Of a stretch of 64,000 nt of DNA, positions 45,673 to 54,187 are shown piece by piece; the stretch's first letter is position 1, and each line of letters begins with the position of its first letter. Both the position numbers and the translations under genes were made by a program. This DNA comes from Streptomyces flaveolus (lineage in GTDB: Bacteria > Actinomycetota > Actinomycetes > Streptomycetales > Streptomycetaceae), in contig NZ_JNWV01000011.1 of the NCBI RefSeq assembly GCF_000716535.1, forward strand, positions 62,001 to 126,000, in the 5' to 3' direction. A model generated the notes under the pieces. That model saw only the letters and a program-made list of their open reading frames with translations. It had not been told where the DNA came from and did no database searches.

Positions 45673-48069
45673 CTACTCGAGTCTCTCGGCCCGGTCCTCC
45701 TCCCCGACGGGCAGGCCCACCGGACGGCGGCTCGGCGGCTGCTGGGGTTCCGGGAGCGCGGGCGCGGGGGGCATCGGGCGGTCGACCGGCTCGCCGGTGG
45801 TCAGGGTCATCAGCTCCCCGTTGTGGAGCACGTCGAGTGGTTCGCCCTCCACGAGCTGGTAGCGCGCGCGCGACCGGCCGATCTCCACCTTCAGTCTGCG
45901 TCCGCGTACCAGCACGGTGAACGCCAGCCTGGACAGCGCTTCCGGCAAGCGCGGTGTGAACGCCAGCCGGCCTGTACTCCCGTCCTCGTCGAGGTACCGG
46001 CGCAGCCCTCCGAAGCCCGCGACGAGGGCGATCCAGGTCCCGGCGAGGGAGGCGATGTGCAGCCCGTCACGGGTGTTGTGTTCCAGGTCGTCCAGGTCCA
46101 TCAGCGCGGCCTCACCGAGGTAGGCGTAGGCCAGGCGCAGATGGCCGGTCTCGGCGGCGAGCACCGCCTGACAGCACGCCGAGAGGGAGGAGTCGCGGAC
46201 GGTCAGCGCCTCGTAGTAGGCGAAGTTGCGCGCCTTCTGCTCGTCGGTGAAGGCGTGCGGGCACTCCATCATGGCCAGCACCAGGTCGGCCTGCTTCACC
46301 ACCTGTTTGCGGTACAGGTCGAAGTAGGGGTAGTGCAGCAGCAGCGGGTAGTTCTCGGGCGGGGTGGCCTCGAAGTCCCAGCGCTGGAAGGTCGTGAACC
46401 CGGCCGACTGTTCGTGGACACCGAGGGATTCGTTGTACGGCAGCGCAATCCGGGCCGCCGCGTCCCGCCACACCGCGGCCTCCTCGTCGTCGACGCCGAG
46501 TTCCGCCGCCCGGTGGGGATGACGCACCGCCGCGTCCGCGGCGGCCAGGAGGTTGTGACGGGCCATCAGGTTCGTGTACAGGTTGTCCCGGGCGAAGGCG
46601 CTGTACTCGTCGGGACCCGTGACCCCGTCGATGTGGAAGACGCCTTCCGGGTCGTGGTGACCGAGCGAGCGCCACAACCGGGCGGTTTCCACGAGGAGGT
46701 CGAGCCCCTCGGCCCGCTCGAAGTCCTCGTCCTGGGTCACCATGACGTACCGTACGACGGCCATGGCGATGTCGGCGTTGACGTGGAAGGCGGCCGTACC
46801 GGCGGGCCAGTAGGCGGAGCACTCGGCGCCGTCGATGGTCCGCCAGGGGAACGTCGCTCCCGACAGCCCGAGTTGACTCGCGCGTTCCCGCGCCGCCGGC
46901 AGCGTCCGGTGCCGCCAGCGCAGCGCCGACGCGACGGCCTCCGGCGCGGTGAAGGTCAGGACGGGCAGCACATAGGACTCGGTGTCCCAGAAGGAGTGCC
47001 CGTCGTACCCCGTGCCGGTCAGGCCCTTCGCGGGAATCGCCCGGTTCTCGCCGCGGGCCGCCGCCTGGAGCACGTGGAAGAGGGCGAACCGCACCGCCTG
47101 CTGGATCTGCGCGTCACCGTCCACCTCGACGTCCGCACCGGCCCAGAAGCGGTCCAGGTACGCCCGCTGTTCGGCGACCAGTCCGTCCCAGCCGGTGCTG
47201 ACGGCGGCCGCGACCGCCCCGTCCACCTGGTCGTGCACGGCCGGCAGCGAACGCTCGCCGGACCAGCCGTAGGCCACGAACTTGACCAGCCGCAGCGGCT
47301 GTCCGGGCACCAGGTCCGCGGTCACCGTCAGCCGGCTGACGTCGGGCTCGCTCTGCGCCGTCCACTTGGTGCTCTCGGGCCCCTCCACGAGATGGTCGGC
47401 CGCCGCTCCCACCCGCAGCCTGCTGCGGCCGGTGCAGTGCACGAGCCGGAGCCGGGTGTCCTGCGCGAAGTACTCCTCGGGCATCAGCGGGGACTCGGTC
47501 GCCGCGGCGACGCGCGGGTCGCCCTGGAAGCGGGGCAGCTGTTCGTTGGCGACGAGTTCGGACTGCACGGCGACCGTGGTCGGCCCGTCGACCGGCTCCA
47601 CCTCGTACACCACCGCGGCCACGGCTCGCTGGGTGAAGGACACGAGCCGGCGGGAGGTGATCCGGACGGTACGGCCGCCGGGTGACGTCCACCGCGCGGT
47701 ACGGCTGAGCACACCGGTGCGGAAGTCCAGCACCCGCTCGTGCGCCAGCAGCCGGCCGTAGCGCAGATCGCACGGGTGGTCGTCCACGAGCAGCCTGATG
47801 ATCTTGCCGTCGGTGACGTTGATCATCGTCTCGCCGGACTCGGGATACCCGTAGCCCGCTTCCGCGTACGGCAGCGGGTGCCGCTCGTACACGCCGTTGA
47901 GGTAGGCGCCGGGCAGCCCGTGCGGCTCTCCCTCGTCGAGGTTGCCGCGCCAGCCGACGTGCCCGTTGGACAGCGCGAACACCGATTCGCTCTGGGCCAG
48001 CACGTCGAGGTTCAGCTCGGTTTCGCGCAGGCACCACGGTTCGACCGTGTAGCTGGGATGAGTGATCAA
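45673..48069 (-). CDS. GH65 glycoside phosphorylase (maltose/trehalose/kojibiose type)
   Basis: A 798-residue enzyme that splits an alpha-glucosyl disaccharide with inorganic phosphate to glucose plus beta-glucose-1-phosphate. N-terminal beta-sandwich, then the (alpha/alpha)6 barrel with general acid Glu488 in GVTGPDEYS, and a C-terminal cap. The phosphate-binding region and KQADLVLAM are typical. Exact substrate (maltose, trehalose, kojibiose or nigerose) cannot be told from the motif. The ATG overlaps the stop of the upstream beta-phosphoglucomutase (ATGA at 48066-48069). The C-terminal 30 residues are Pro-rich and variable. Confidence 0.92.
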   Translation of the reverse strand: MITHPSYTVEPWCLRETELNLDVLAQSESVFALSNGHVGWRGNLDEGEPHGLPGAYLNGVYERHPLPYAEAGYGYPESGETMINVTDGKIIRLLVDDHPCDLRYGRLLAHERVLDFRTGVLSRTARWTSPGGRTVRITSRRLVSFTQRAVAAVVYEVEPVDGPTTVAVQSELVANEQLPRFQGDPRVAAATESPLMPEEYFAQDTRLRLVHCTGRSRLRVGAAADHLVEGPESTKWTAQSEPDVSRLTVTADLVPGQPLRLVKFVAYGWSGERSLPAVHDQVDGAVAAAVSTGWDGLVAEQRAYLDRFWAGADVEVDGDAQIQQAVRFALFHVLQAAARGENRAIPAKGLTGTGYDGHSFWDTESYVLPVLTFTAPEAVASALRWRHRTLPAARERASQLGLSGATFPWRTIDGAECSAYWPAGTAAFHVNADIAMAVVRYVMVTQDEDFERAEGLDLLVETARLWRSLGHHDPEGVFHIDGVTGPDEYSAFARDNLYTNLMARHNLLAAADAAVRHPHRAAELGVDDEEAAVWRDAAARIALPYNESLGVHEQSAGFTTFQRWDFEATPPENYPLLLHYPYFDLYRKQVVKQADLVLAMMECPHAFTDEQKARNFAYYEALTVRDSSLSACCQAVLAAETGHLRLAYAYLGEAALMDLDDLEHNTRDGLHIASLAGTWIALVAGFGGLRRYLDEDGSTGRLAFTPRLPEALSRLAFTVLVRGRRLKVEIGRSRARYQLVEGEPLDVLHNGELMTLTTGEPVDRPMPPAPALPEPQQPPSRRPVGLPVGEEDRAERLE

Positions 48070-48809
48070 CGCGACTCCAGAAGCTCGGCCAGGTCCCGGA
48101 CCACCACATCGGCCCCGTGCTCGCGCAGTTGCTCCGCCTGGCCCACCCGGTCGACACCCACGACGATGCCGAACCGTCCCGCCCGGCCCGACTCGACGCC
48201 GGCCAGGGCGTCCTCGAACACGGCCGCCTCGCCCGGCTCGACGCCGAGTTCGCGGGCCGCCTCCAGGTAGGTGTCCGGGGCGGGCTTGCCGCGCAGATGA
48301 CGCTCGCGTGTCACCACGCCGTCGATCCGCTCGTCGAACAGGTCCTCGATCCCCGCCGCCACCAGGACGTCCCGGCAGTTGGCGCTGGACGACACGACCG
48401 CGCAGCGCAGCCCGGCCTCCCGCACCGCGTGCACGAAACGGACCGAGCCCTCGTAGGGCTCCACCCCTTCCTCGTGGATCCGCCGCAGGACCAGGTCGTT
48501 CTTCCGGTTGCCCAGTCCGTTCACGGTCTCCGCCTCCGGCGGGTCGTCCGGTGATCCCTCGGGCAGGTGCACCCCGCGCGAGGCGAGGAACGTGCGCACC
48601 CCGTCCTCACGAGGCCGGCCGTCCACGTATTCGTCGTAGTCGTCGACCGCGTCGAAGGGGACGAACGCGGTGCCCTCACGGGTCGCGCGCTCGCGGAGAT
48701 AGCCGTCGAACATCTCCTTCCAGGCGGCCGCGTGCACTTTCGCGGTCTGGGTGAGCACCCCGTCGAGGTCGAACAGGCAGGCACGGACGTGAGCAGGAAG
48801 CCCCAACAT
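48066..48809 (-). CDS. Beta-phosphoglucomutase family HAD hydrolase
   Basis: A 247-residue HAD enzyme that interconverts beta-glucose-1-phosphate and glucose-6-phosphate. Nucleophile Asp14 and Asp16 in FDLDGVLT, cap domain (residues 24-130), [15 protein letters not shown] and [15 protein letters not shown] for motifs III and IV. It is directly upstream of, and translationally coupled to, the GH65 phosphorylase; the mutase consumes the product of that reaction, so the pair forms an ATP-sparing disaccharide catabolic route. ATG 48809 is the family-consistent start; a longer upstream frame has no support. Confidence 0.92.
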   Translation of the reverse strand: MLGLPAHVRACLFDLDGVLTQTAKVHAAAWKEMFDGYLRERATREGTAFVPFDAVDDYDEYVDGRPREDGVRTFLASRGVHLPEGSPDDPPEAETVNGLGNRKNDLVLRRIHEEGVEPYEGSVRFVHAVREAGLRCAVVSSSANCRDVLVAAGIEDLFDERIDGVVTRERHLRGKPAPDTYLEAARELGVEPGEAAVFEDALAGVESGRAGRFGIVVGVDRVGQAEQLREHGADVVVRDLAELLESR

Positions 48810-48911
48810 GCCGTCGAGGCTAGAAGCCCGGTGCGGCCCGCGGCGGCAGGACACCGCCCGGCGGGCCGGAAGGCACCCACTCGGTGGAGGCGGGAACGGC
48901 GGCGGGGCAGG

Positions 48912-48938
48912 GGGCCACCGACCGTGCCGCGGTGGCCC
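48912..48938 (-). terminator. Hairpin after the second P450
   Basis: Nine-bp arms GGGCCACCG (48912-48920) and CGGTGGCCC (48930-48938) with a 9-nt loop lie 10 nt beyond the P450 stop on the minus strand. Confidence 0.65.
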
Positions 48939-48947
48939 GGCCCGGCC

Positions 48948-50162
48948 TCACCAGGTGACCGGCAGACTCAGCGGGAAGCGGCGGATGGTGCCGTTGTCCC
49001 ATTCGATCTCGTCGGCGGGGACGTCGAGGCGCAGCTTGGGGAAGCGGGCCAGCAGGCCGGAGACCGCGCTGTCCAGCTCCGCCCGGGCGAGCGGTGCCGC
49101 GAGGCAGTGGTGCCCGCCCCAGCCGAAGGTCATGTGCGGGCGCACCGGCCGTTCCAGGTCGAGCTTGTGCGGGTCGGGGAAGACGGCCGGGTCCCGGTTC
49201 GCCGCGAGGTAGGACACGTGCACGTAGTCGCCCTTGCGGATCGAAACGCCCTCGATCTCCGCGTCCTCCAGCGCGATCCGCGGAATGCCCACGCCCTTGC
49301 GGAACGGGATGAACCGCAGCAGCTCCTCCAGCGCGGCGGGGAACCGCTCGGGGTCGCGCGCGAGCGCGGCCGTCTCCTCGGGCCGGGTCAGCAGCAGATA
49401 GGCGATGTCGCTGATCTGGCAGGTCGCGGTGTCGTTGCCGCTGAGGATGAGCGTCACCGCCAGGACCGCCAACTCGTCGTCGCTCAGGGGCTCCTCGCCC
49501 TCCGGCACCGGGGCGTTGGCCAGCGTGCTGAGCAGGTCCTCACCCGGCGAGCTCCGCCGGGCCGGGATCAGCTCGGCGAAGTACGTCCGCAGGCAGGCCT
49601 TGGCGTCGGCCGCATCCTGCCGCGCGTCCGGCGACGTGGCCAGCAGCCGCATGGTGTGCGCGCGCAGCTCGTCGCGGTCGGCCTCGGGGACCGCGAGCAG
49701 CTCGCAGATCGTCAGGTGGGGCAGCGGTACGGACAGATGGGTGACCAGGTCCGCGGGCGGCCCCGCCTCGTCCATCGCCGTCAGCAGCCCGGCCACCACC
49801 CGGTCCACGGCCGGCCGCATGGCCGCCACCCGCTCCCGGGTGAACGCCTGGGCCGCCACGTGCCGCAGCCGGGTGGCGTGCGGCGGGTCCGTCACGTTGA
49901 TCGACTCGGGTGACACGATCGGCTCGGGCGTCATCCGCGGATAGTCGCGTCCGACGATCGCCGCCCGGCTGAACCGGGGATCGCACGTCACCTGCCGCAC
50001 TCCGGCGAAGCTGGTCACCAGCCACGCCTCCGCCTCGCCGTAGGGCAACCGGATCCGGCTGACCGGGCCGCGCCGTGCCAGCGCGTCAAGCGCGGGGTCG
50101 TACTCCAGTGCGTCGGCGAAGTCGAAGGGGCAGTCGAGCACTGCCGGGTCGTGGGACGACAT
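48948..50162 (-). CDS. Cytochrome P450 (second)
   Basis: A 404-residue soluble P450. I-helix motif LSGNDTATC (SGNDT in place of the usual AGxET), ExxR in EELLRF, and heme loop MTFGWGGHHCLAAPLAR with the thiolate Cys; the residue after CL is Ala rather than the usual Gly. N-terminal DCPFDFADALEYDPALDALARRGPVSRIRLPYGEAEAWLV matches the CYP105/107-type Streptomyces P450s. No redox partner gene is adjacent. Terminated by a 9-bp hairpin just downstream. Substrate unknown. Confidence 0.9.
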   Translation of the reverse strand: MSSHDPAVLDCPFDFADALEYDPALDALARRGPVSRIRLPYGEAEAWLVTSFAGVRQVTCDPRFSRAAIVGRDYPRMTPEPIVSPESINVTDPPHATRLRHVAAQAFTRERVAAMRPAVDRVVAGLLTAMDEAGPPADLVTHLSVPLPHLTICELLAVPEADRDELRAHTMRLLATSPDARQDAADAKACLRTYFAELIPARRSSPGEDLLSTLANAPVPEGEEPLSDDELAVLAVTLILSGNDTATCQISDIAYLLLTRPEETAALARDPERFPAALEELLRFIPFRKGVGIPRIALEDAEIEGVSIRKGDYVHVSYLAANRDPAVFPDPHKLDLERPVRPHMTFGWGGHHCLAAPLARAELDSAVSGLLARFPKLRLDVPADEIEWDNGTIRRFPLSLPVTW

Positions 50163-50374
50163 ACAGCCTCCTTTGCGCGCCGCCGGGCGCGTCGCTTCCG
50201 GGGGGCCGGTCCTACCCGTGCCGGCCGCTGAGCGTCGTCGCGGCGGCCCCGGGGGCGAAGGCGTGGTGCGCGGGCAGCCCCGGTCCTCCCCAGCCGACCT
50301 GGTGCGAGAGCTGTGTTCACTATGCGGTACTTCGACCGGTCTCGCACCACGGGCGCCTCAGGCGACGAACCGGC

Positions 50375-50530
50375 TCAGGCCGTCAGCAGTACGTTCACCA
50401 GGACGACGACCACACCGGCCGCGACGGCCGCGACGACCACCCAGGGCCACATCGCGTGTTCCTCGGCCGGCTGGACCGCCGGACGAGCCTGCGGCCGGAG
50501 CGTCGGCTGGACCTCGGTGGACTTGGGCAC
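50375..50530 (-). CDS. 51-residue single-helix membrane protein
   Basis: GTG 50530 follows GAGGAG at good spacing. The product has a Pro/Gln-rich cytoplasmic start (MPKSTEVQPTLRPQARPAVQPAEEHA) and one membrane helix (MWPWVVVAAVAAGVVVVLVNVLLTA). Small proteins of this kind are numerous and mostly uncharacterised in Streptomyces. Divergent from the 50783 gene. Confidence 0.6.
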   Translation of the reverse strand: MPKSTEVQPTLRPQARPAVQPAEEHAMWPWVVVAAVAAGVVVVLVNVLLTA

Positions 50531-50643
50531 GGTGGCTCCTCGCGGGGCGGACGACGGGACGGACGGCCGGAAGTACGGGGGCTGACCGGCTCCATCGTGG
50601 ACCGTGCTGGGGCCGCGCCGCAGTCGGGGTGGCCACCGGTCCC

Positions 50644-50665
50644 CGGGTGGAGTTTTCTCCACCCG
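50644..50665. promoter_or_regulatory. 9-bp stem with TTTT loop in a divergent region
   Basis: CGGGTGGAG (50644-50652), loop TTTT, CTCCACCCG (50657-50665): a perfect, compact stem-loop between the divergent small-membrane-protein gene and the 50783 gene. It could be an operator, an RNA structural element or the end of an unannotated transcript. Confidence 0.45.
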
Positions 50666-50782
50666 CGCCTTCGCCGGCATTTCCGACCGGCCCGGCGCGG
50701 CACCGCATCGGCCGGGCCGGCCGGGGAACTCGGTGGCCCGGGGCCCGGGATGCCGCCGATCGGCGGAGGAGGTGCCGTTGCC

Positions 50783-51133
50783 GTGGACGACTGGGAGATG
50801 TGGGAGATGCGCGACGAGGTACGGCTGTCGACGCGCGAGCGGCTGGTGCTGTTGCGGATCGAGGCGGACCTGCGACGGGACCGGCGGTTCGCGCGCCGTA
50901 TGGGCGCCGCCCCGCGCGAGGTCTGGCTTCCGGCGGCGGTGCTGCTGCTGACGGTCGCGTCGGTGTTCGTCGCCGTCATGGGCATCCGCACCTCGGACCC
51001 CGCGTTGCTGTGGTGCTTCGCGCTGCTGTGGCCGCTGACCCTCTTCCAGGCGTTCCGGCTGCTGTGCCGGGCGACCCGCACCCGTCCCCGGAGCGGTGCC
51101 CGGACGCCCCGTGGCACGGAACCGTGGCTGTGA
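50783..51133 (+). CDS. DUF3040-like small membrane protein
   Basis: A 116-residue protein. The N-terminal helix (RDEVRLSTRERLVLLRIEADLRRDRRFARRM) resembles the cytoplasmic start of DUF3040 proteins, followed by two membrane helices (VWLPAAVLLLTVASVFVAVMG and LLWCFALLWPLTLFQAFRLL) and a basic tail. GTG 50783 is fixed by GGAGGAGG 10 nt upstream; the Shine-Dalgarno overlaps a CCGCCGATCGGCGG palindrome (50753-50766) that might hide it. The end of the gene enters a repeated GAACCGTGGCT word. Confidence 0.68.
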   Translation: MDDWEMWEMRDEVRLSTRERLVLLRIEADLRRDRRFARRMGAAPREVWLPAAVLLLTVASVFVAVMGIRTSDPALLWCFALLWPLTLFQAFRLLCRATRTRPRSGARTPRGTEPWL

Positions 51134-51179
51134 ACCGTGGCTCTCCGGAGCGCAGATGAGCCAGCACGGAACCGTGGCT
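51114..51179 (+). repeat. GAACCGTGGCT repeats
   Basis: GAACCGTGGCT occurs three times (51119-51129, 51132-51142, 51169-51179). Two copies extend to GCACGGAACCGTGGCT and are exactly 50 nt apart. The first covers the end of the DUF3040-like gene. Confidence 0.75.
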
Positions 51180-51222
51180 CGGCCCTCCGGGACGAGCCCC
51201 GACGCCTGTCGTGCGTCCAGCC

Positions 51223-51257
51223 GACGCCGCCCGGCCCCCGCGGGCCCGGGCGGCGTC
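51223..51257. terminator. Bidirectional 12-bp terminator
   Basis: Perfect arms GACGCCGCCCGG (51223-51234) and CCGGGCGGCGTC (51246-51257), followed by GTTCTCC, between the DUF3040-like and hemerythrin genes. Confidence 0.8.
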
Positions 51258-51291
51258 GTTCTCCGTCAGCCCCCGCTCTCCACGCCCAGCC

Positions 51292-51855
51292 TCAGCTCTC
51301 CTTGCCCCGCCCCGTCAGCGCGTCGCGCATCCGGTCGACCAGACCGGCCCCCGGTGCCAGCAGCTTATTGGCCGGGGGCTTGTCCGGTGCCGACGGGTGC
51401 GGACGGGTGGGCGCCATCTTCTTCGCCCGGCGGACCTTGTCGCCGAGATCCATCAGCGCGTCCGGGGGACAGGCCGCCTCCAGTTGCGGGAAGAGGTTCT
51501 GCTCCTCGTCCGTCACATGGGACCGGATCTCGCTCATCAGTTGCGCCATCAACGAGTCGAACTGCGGATCGTCCGCCTGGCAGCCCTCCAGGTCCTTCAT
51601 GATCTGCTCGGCCTTGGCGTGGTCCTCCAGTTCCTTGTCGGCCAGGGCGTCCCCGCCCGTCAGGTGCCGGCGCACCGCCGGGTAGAGGTAGGCCTCCTCC
51701 GCGACCGAGTGGCGCACCAGCTCGATCGTGGCCTGGTCGCAGAGGTTCTTGCGTTCCTGGGAGCCGGGCGGCAGCGCCTCGATGCGGCCGAAGATCTCCT
51801 CGACCTCGCGGTGGTCCGTGGTCAGCTCCTGGATGACGTTTCCGCCGTGACCCAT
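51292..51855 (-). CDS. Hemerythrin (HHE) domain protein
   Basis: A 187-residue non-heme di-iron protein. The HHE cation-binding residues are spread over LTTDHREVEEIFG, RHSVAEEAYLYPA, EDHAKAEQ and RSHVTDEEQNLFP, the pattern of helical-bundle hemerythrin-like proteins that sense or store oxygen or nitric oxide. A disordered Pro/Ala/Arg-rich tail follows. ATG 51855 has AGGAGGT upstream. Downstream is a strong bidirectional terminator. It probably belongs to stress or redox adaptation. Confidence 0.92.
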   Translation of the reverse strand: MGHGGNVIQELTTDHREVEEIFGRIEALPPGSQERKNLCDQATIELVRHSVAEEAYLYPAVRRHLTGGDALADKELEDHAKAEQIMKDLEGCQADDPQFDSLMAQLMSEIRSHVTDEEQNLFPQLEAACPPDALMDLGDKVRRAKKMAPTRPHPSAPDKPPANKLLAPGAGLVDRMRDALTGRGKES

Positions 51856-51956
51856 GGTCGTTACCTCCTGCGTGAAACGCGGCGGCCCGTGAACGGCCGG
51901 CCGTCGCCGCGCCGAGTGCCCCGGGCCGGGCCCGCTACACGGCCCGTCGCGCCCGG

Positions 51957-52850
51957 TCAGCGCATCGAGTGGCAGGCTGCGGCCGTCCGGCCCGCCCCGG
52001 ACAGCGCCCACGCCCACCAGTGGTCCAGGATGTCCGGGTTCAGCGCGTCCGCCGCCACCAGCGCCGGCCAGTCCAGGGCCCGGGCCTGGGCGCTCAGCTT
52101 GGCGCCGCCCGCCACCGGGTCGACCGCGATCACCGGGGTGCCGGTGCGCAGGCCCAGCACCAGGCCGTGCAGCCGGGTGGTGACGACCAGGTCGAGGCGG
52201 GCCACGAGGGCGAGGAACTGCTCGGCGGTGGCGCACAGGCGCCAGTCGTCGGTGGCCAGCCGGGTGTCGGCCGGCACCCGGGCGCAGTCCTTGCCGGCCA
52301 GCCAGCCGGTGATCCGATCGGTCACCTCCCCGTGCCGCCGGCGTGCTCCGTACTCGCCCTGGCCGTGGGAGAGGACCACCCCGGCCACGGGCGGCAGCGG
52401 GCCCGCCGGCGCGTCGGCCGCGAGATCGCGCCGGGCCGGGGCGGCGGTGCCGTCCCGCGCGACGACCGCGTGGAAACCGGCGACCGCCGGGTCCGCCGGA
52501 TCGACCACCGAGACCCCGGCGGCCAGTCGTCTGCAGAACCTGAACCTTCCATGCAGAGCGGCGACTTGGGACCCGTACACCGGGCCGCACACGAAGAGGA
52601 GAGTGTCGTAGGCCCGCGGGTCGGCCGTCTCCAGCGACAGCGCACCGGGCCGGAAGCCGGGGCTCCACGCCGTCTCGTGCCGGACGCCCGCCCCGGTCAG
52701 CGCGGCTGACATGTGCTGCTGCGCGAGCACGTCCCCGGCCGTCGCCTCGCCGTCCCGGAAGCTGAACCAGCCGGTGAGCAGCAGCCGCTTAGGAGGCCGG
52801 CCCGGCCCGCGCAGGGCACGCAGCACCGCCTCCGCGACGTCGTCGTGCAT
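51957..52850 (-). CDS. Polysaccharide pyruvyl transferase family protein
   Basis: A 297-residue protein with the GT-B-like pyruvyl-transferase fold: GDVLAQQHMSAALTGAG at the start, VCGPVYGSQVA in the middle, and VVTTRLHGLVLGLRTGTPVIAVDPVAGGAKL at the C-terminus, which is the diagnostic donor-side segment (TRLHG). Family members add pyruvate ketals from PEP to sugars or act as related glycan transferases. It is divergent from the sugar cluster starting at 53136 and shares a promoter region with it, so it may decorate the same glycan. A short palindrome lies downstream. Confidence 0.85.
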   Translation of the reverse strand: MHDDVAEAVLRALRGPGRPPKRLLLTGWFSFRDGEATAGDVLAQQHMSAALTGAGVRHETAWSPGFRPGALSLETADPRAYDTLLFVCGPVYGSQVAALHGRFRFCRRLAAGVSVVDPADPAVAGFHAVVARDGTAAPARRDLAADAPAGPLPPVAGVVLSHGQGEYGARRRHGEVTDRITGWLAGKDCARVPADTRLATDDWRLCATAEQFLALVARLDLVVTTRLHGLVLGLRTGTPVIAVDPVAGGAKLSAQARALDWPALVAADALNPDILDHWWAWALSGAGRTAAACHSMR

Positions 52851-53135
52851 GAACCTCTCCCCTGTGGTGATCGGGGCGCAGGAGTCGCGCGAGTACCCCT
52901 GAGTCCGGACAATAAGGATGCAACGTGTGAATCCAACTGGCAGGGGAACTCAGCTGCCAGTGCCGTCCAGCAAGCGGCGGCCGACGAGGCCGGTCCTCCA
53001 GTTCAGTGGGGACCCGGGCCGGATCCCTTTTCCTCCCAGCGGGCCGACGACGTCGGTCCCGGCGACGCGGCGCGCGCCGAACGCCCAGGCAGAGGCGTTC
53101 CCAGGCGCGATCGACGTGGACGAAGGAACAGCCCC
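52851..53135. promoter_or_regulatory. Divergent promoter region of the heptose cluster
   Basis: The 285-nt region contains a dyad ACTGGCAG/CTGCCAGT (52936-52943, 52954-52961) with a 10-nt loop, around a GGAACT word that is also the -35 type used by ECF sigma factors; GTCC follows 14 nt later, a shorter gap than usual. AATAAGGATG (52911-52920) is the only AT-rich stretch. Likely controls both the epimerase-led operon and the pyruvyl-transferase gene. Confidence 0.45.
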
Positions 53136-54143
53136 ATGACTGGTGACACACCGTTCTCCTGGCGGCGCGCCCTCGTGACCGGCGGCGCCGGCTTCCTCGG
53201 CTCCCATCTGTGCGAGCGGCTGCTGGATTCAGGTGTCGAAGTCGACTGCGCCGACAACCTGGCCTGCGGGCGGCGCCAGAACGTCGCGCACCTGGAGGAC
53301 CGGCCCGGTTTCCGGTACGTCCACTGCGACGTCTCCGCCCCCGACTGCACCGAGCGGCTCGCGGGCCCGTACGACCTGGTGCTGCACTTCGCCTGCCCGG
53401 CCTCGCCCGCCGACTATCTGCGCATGCCCCTGGAGACCCTGGACGTGGGCAGCCTCGGCACCCGCAACGTGCTGGCGGTCACCGAACGCGACGACGCCCG
53501 CTTCGTGCTCGCCTCCACCTCCGAGGTGTACGGCGATCCCCTTGTGCACCCGCAGCACGAGGGCTACTGGGGCAACGTGAACCCGGTCGGACCGCGCAGC
53601 GTGTACGACGAGTCGAAACGGTTCGCCGAGGCCCTGGTCACGGCGCACGCCGGCACCAGGGGGACGAACGCCGGGATCGTACGGCTGTTCAACACCTACG
53701 GACCGCGGATGCGGGCCCACGACGGCCGCGCCGTGCCCACCTTCATATGCCAGGCCCTCGCCGGGGAGCCGCTCACGGTCACCGGCGACGGCAGCCAGAC
53801 CCGCTCGCTGTGCTACGTGGACGACACGGTCGACGGCATCCTGCGGGTGGCCGCGAGCAGGTCCGTACGACCGGTCAACATCGGCGGCAGCGACGAGATC
53901 ACCGTCGCCGACCTGGCCCGCCGGGTGGTCGCCCTCACCGGTTCCCGCTCCCCGATCGCGTTCATAGACCGGCCCGTCGACGACCCCGGCCGGCGCCGCC
54001 CCGACACCACCCTCGCACGCGAACTGCTCGGCTGGTCGCCGCAGGTCCCCTGGGAAGAGGGCCTGAAGCAGACCATCGCCTACTTCGCGGCCCTGCCCCC
54101 GGAACCGGCCCCGCGCGCGGAGGAACCGGCCCCGCGGACCTGA
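53136..54143 (+). CDS. NAD-dependent sugar-nucleotide epimerase/dehydratase, UDP-xylose-synthase-like
   Basis: A 335-residue extended short-chain dehydrogenase. NAD loop VTGGAGFLGSHL (residues 14-25), catalytic ASTSEVYGDP and YDESK (Tyr-x-x-x-Lys), and FNTYGPRMRAHDGRAVP and GGSDEITVADLA. The SEVYGDP.H...NPVGPRSVYDESKR pattern is that of UDP-glucuronate decarboxylase (UXS) rather than of the ADP-heptose epimerase HldD. It therefore probably supplies UDP-xylose or a similar nucleotide sugar. First gene of the plus-strand operon; 44 nt separate it from the carbamoyltransferase. Confidence 0.88.
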   Translation: MTGDTPFSWRRALVTGGAGFLGSHLCERLLDSGVEVDCADNLACGRRQNVAHLEDRPGFRYVHCDVSAPDCTERLAGPYDLVLHFACPASPADYLRMPLETLDVGSLGTRNVLAVTERDDARFVLASTSEVYGDPLVHPQHEGYWGNVNPVGPRSVYDESKRFAEALVTAHAGTRGTNAGIVRLFNTYGPRMRAHDGRAVPTFICQALAGEPLTVTGDGSQTRSLCYVDDTVDGILRVAASRSVRPVNIGGSDEITVADLARRVVALTGSRSPIAFIDRPVDDPGRRRPDTTLARELLGWSPQVPWEEGLKQTIAYFAALPPEPAPRAEEPAPRT

Positions 54144-54187
54144 CCCGGTCCCGCCCCCTGCACGTTCCCCGGCCCTGGAGACAGCGC

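Noticed and set aside
53136..54143. Reading the epimerase as HldD, the ADP-heptose 6-epimerase.
   Set aside because: The SEVYGDP...NPVGPRSVYDESKR block is characteristic of UDP-glucuronate decarboxylase rather than HldD.
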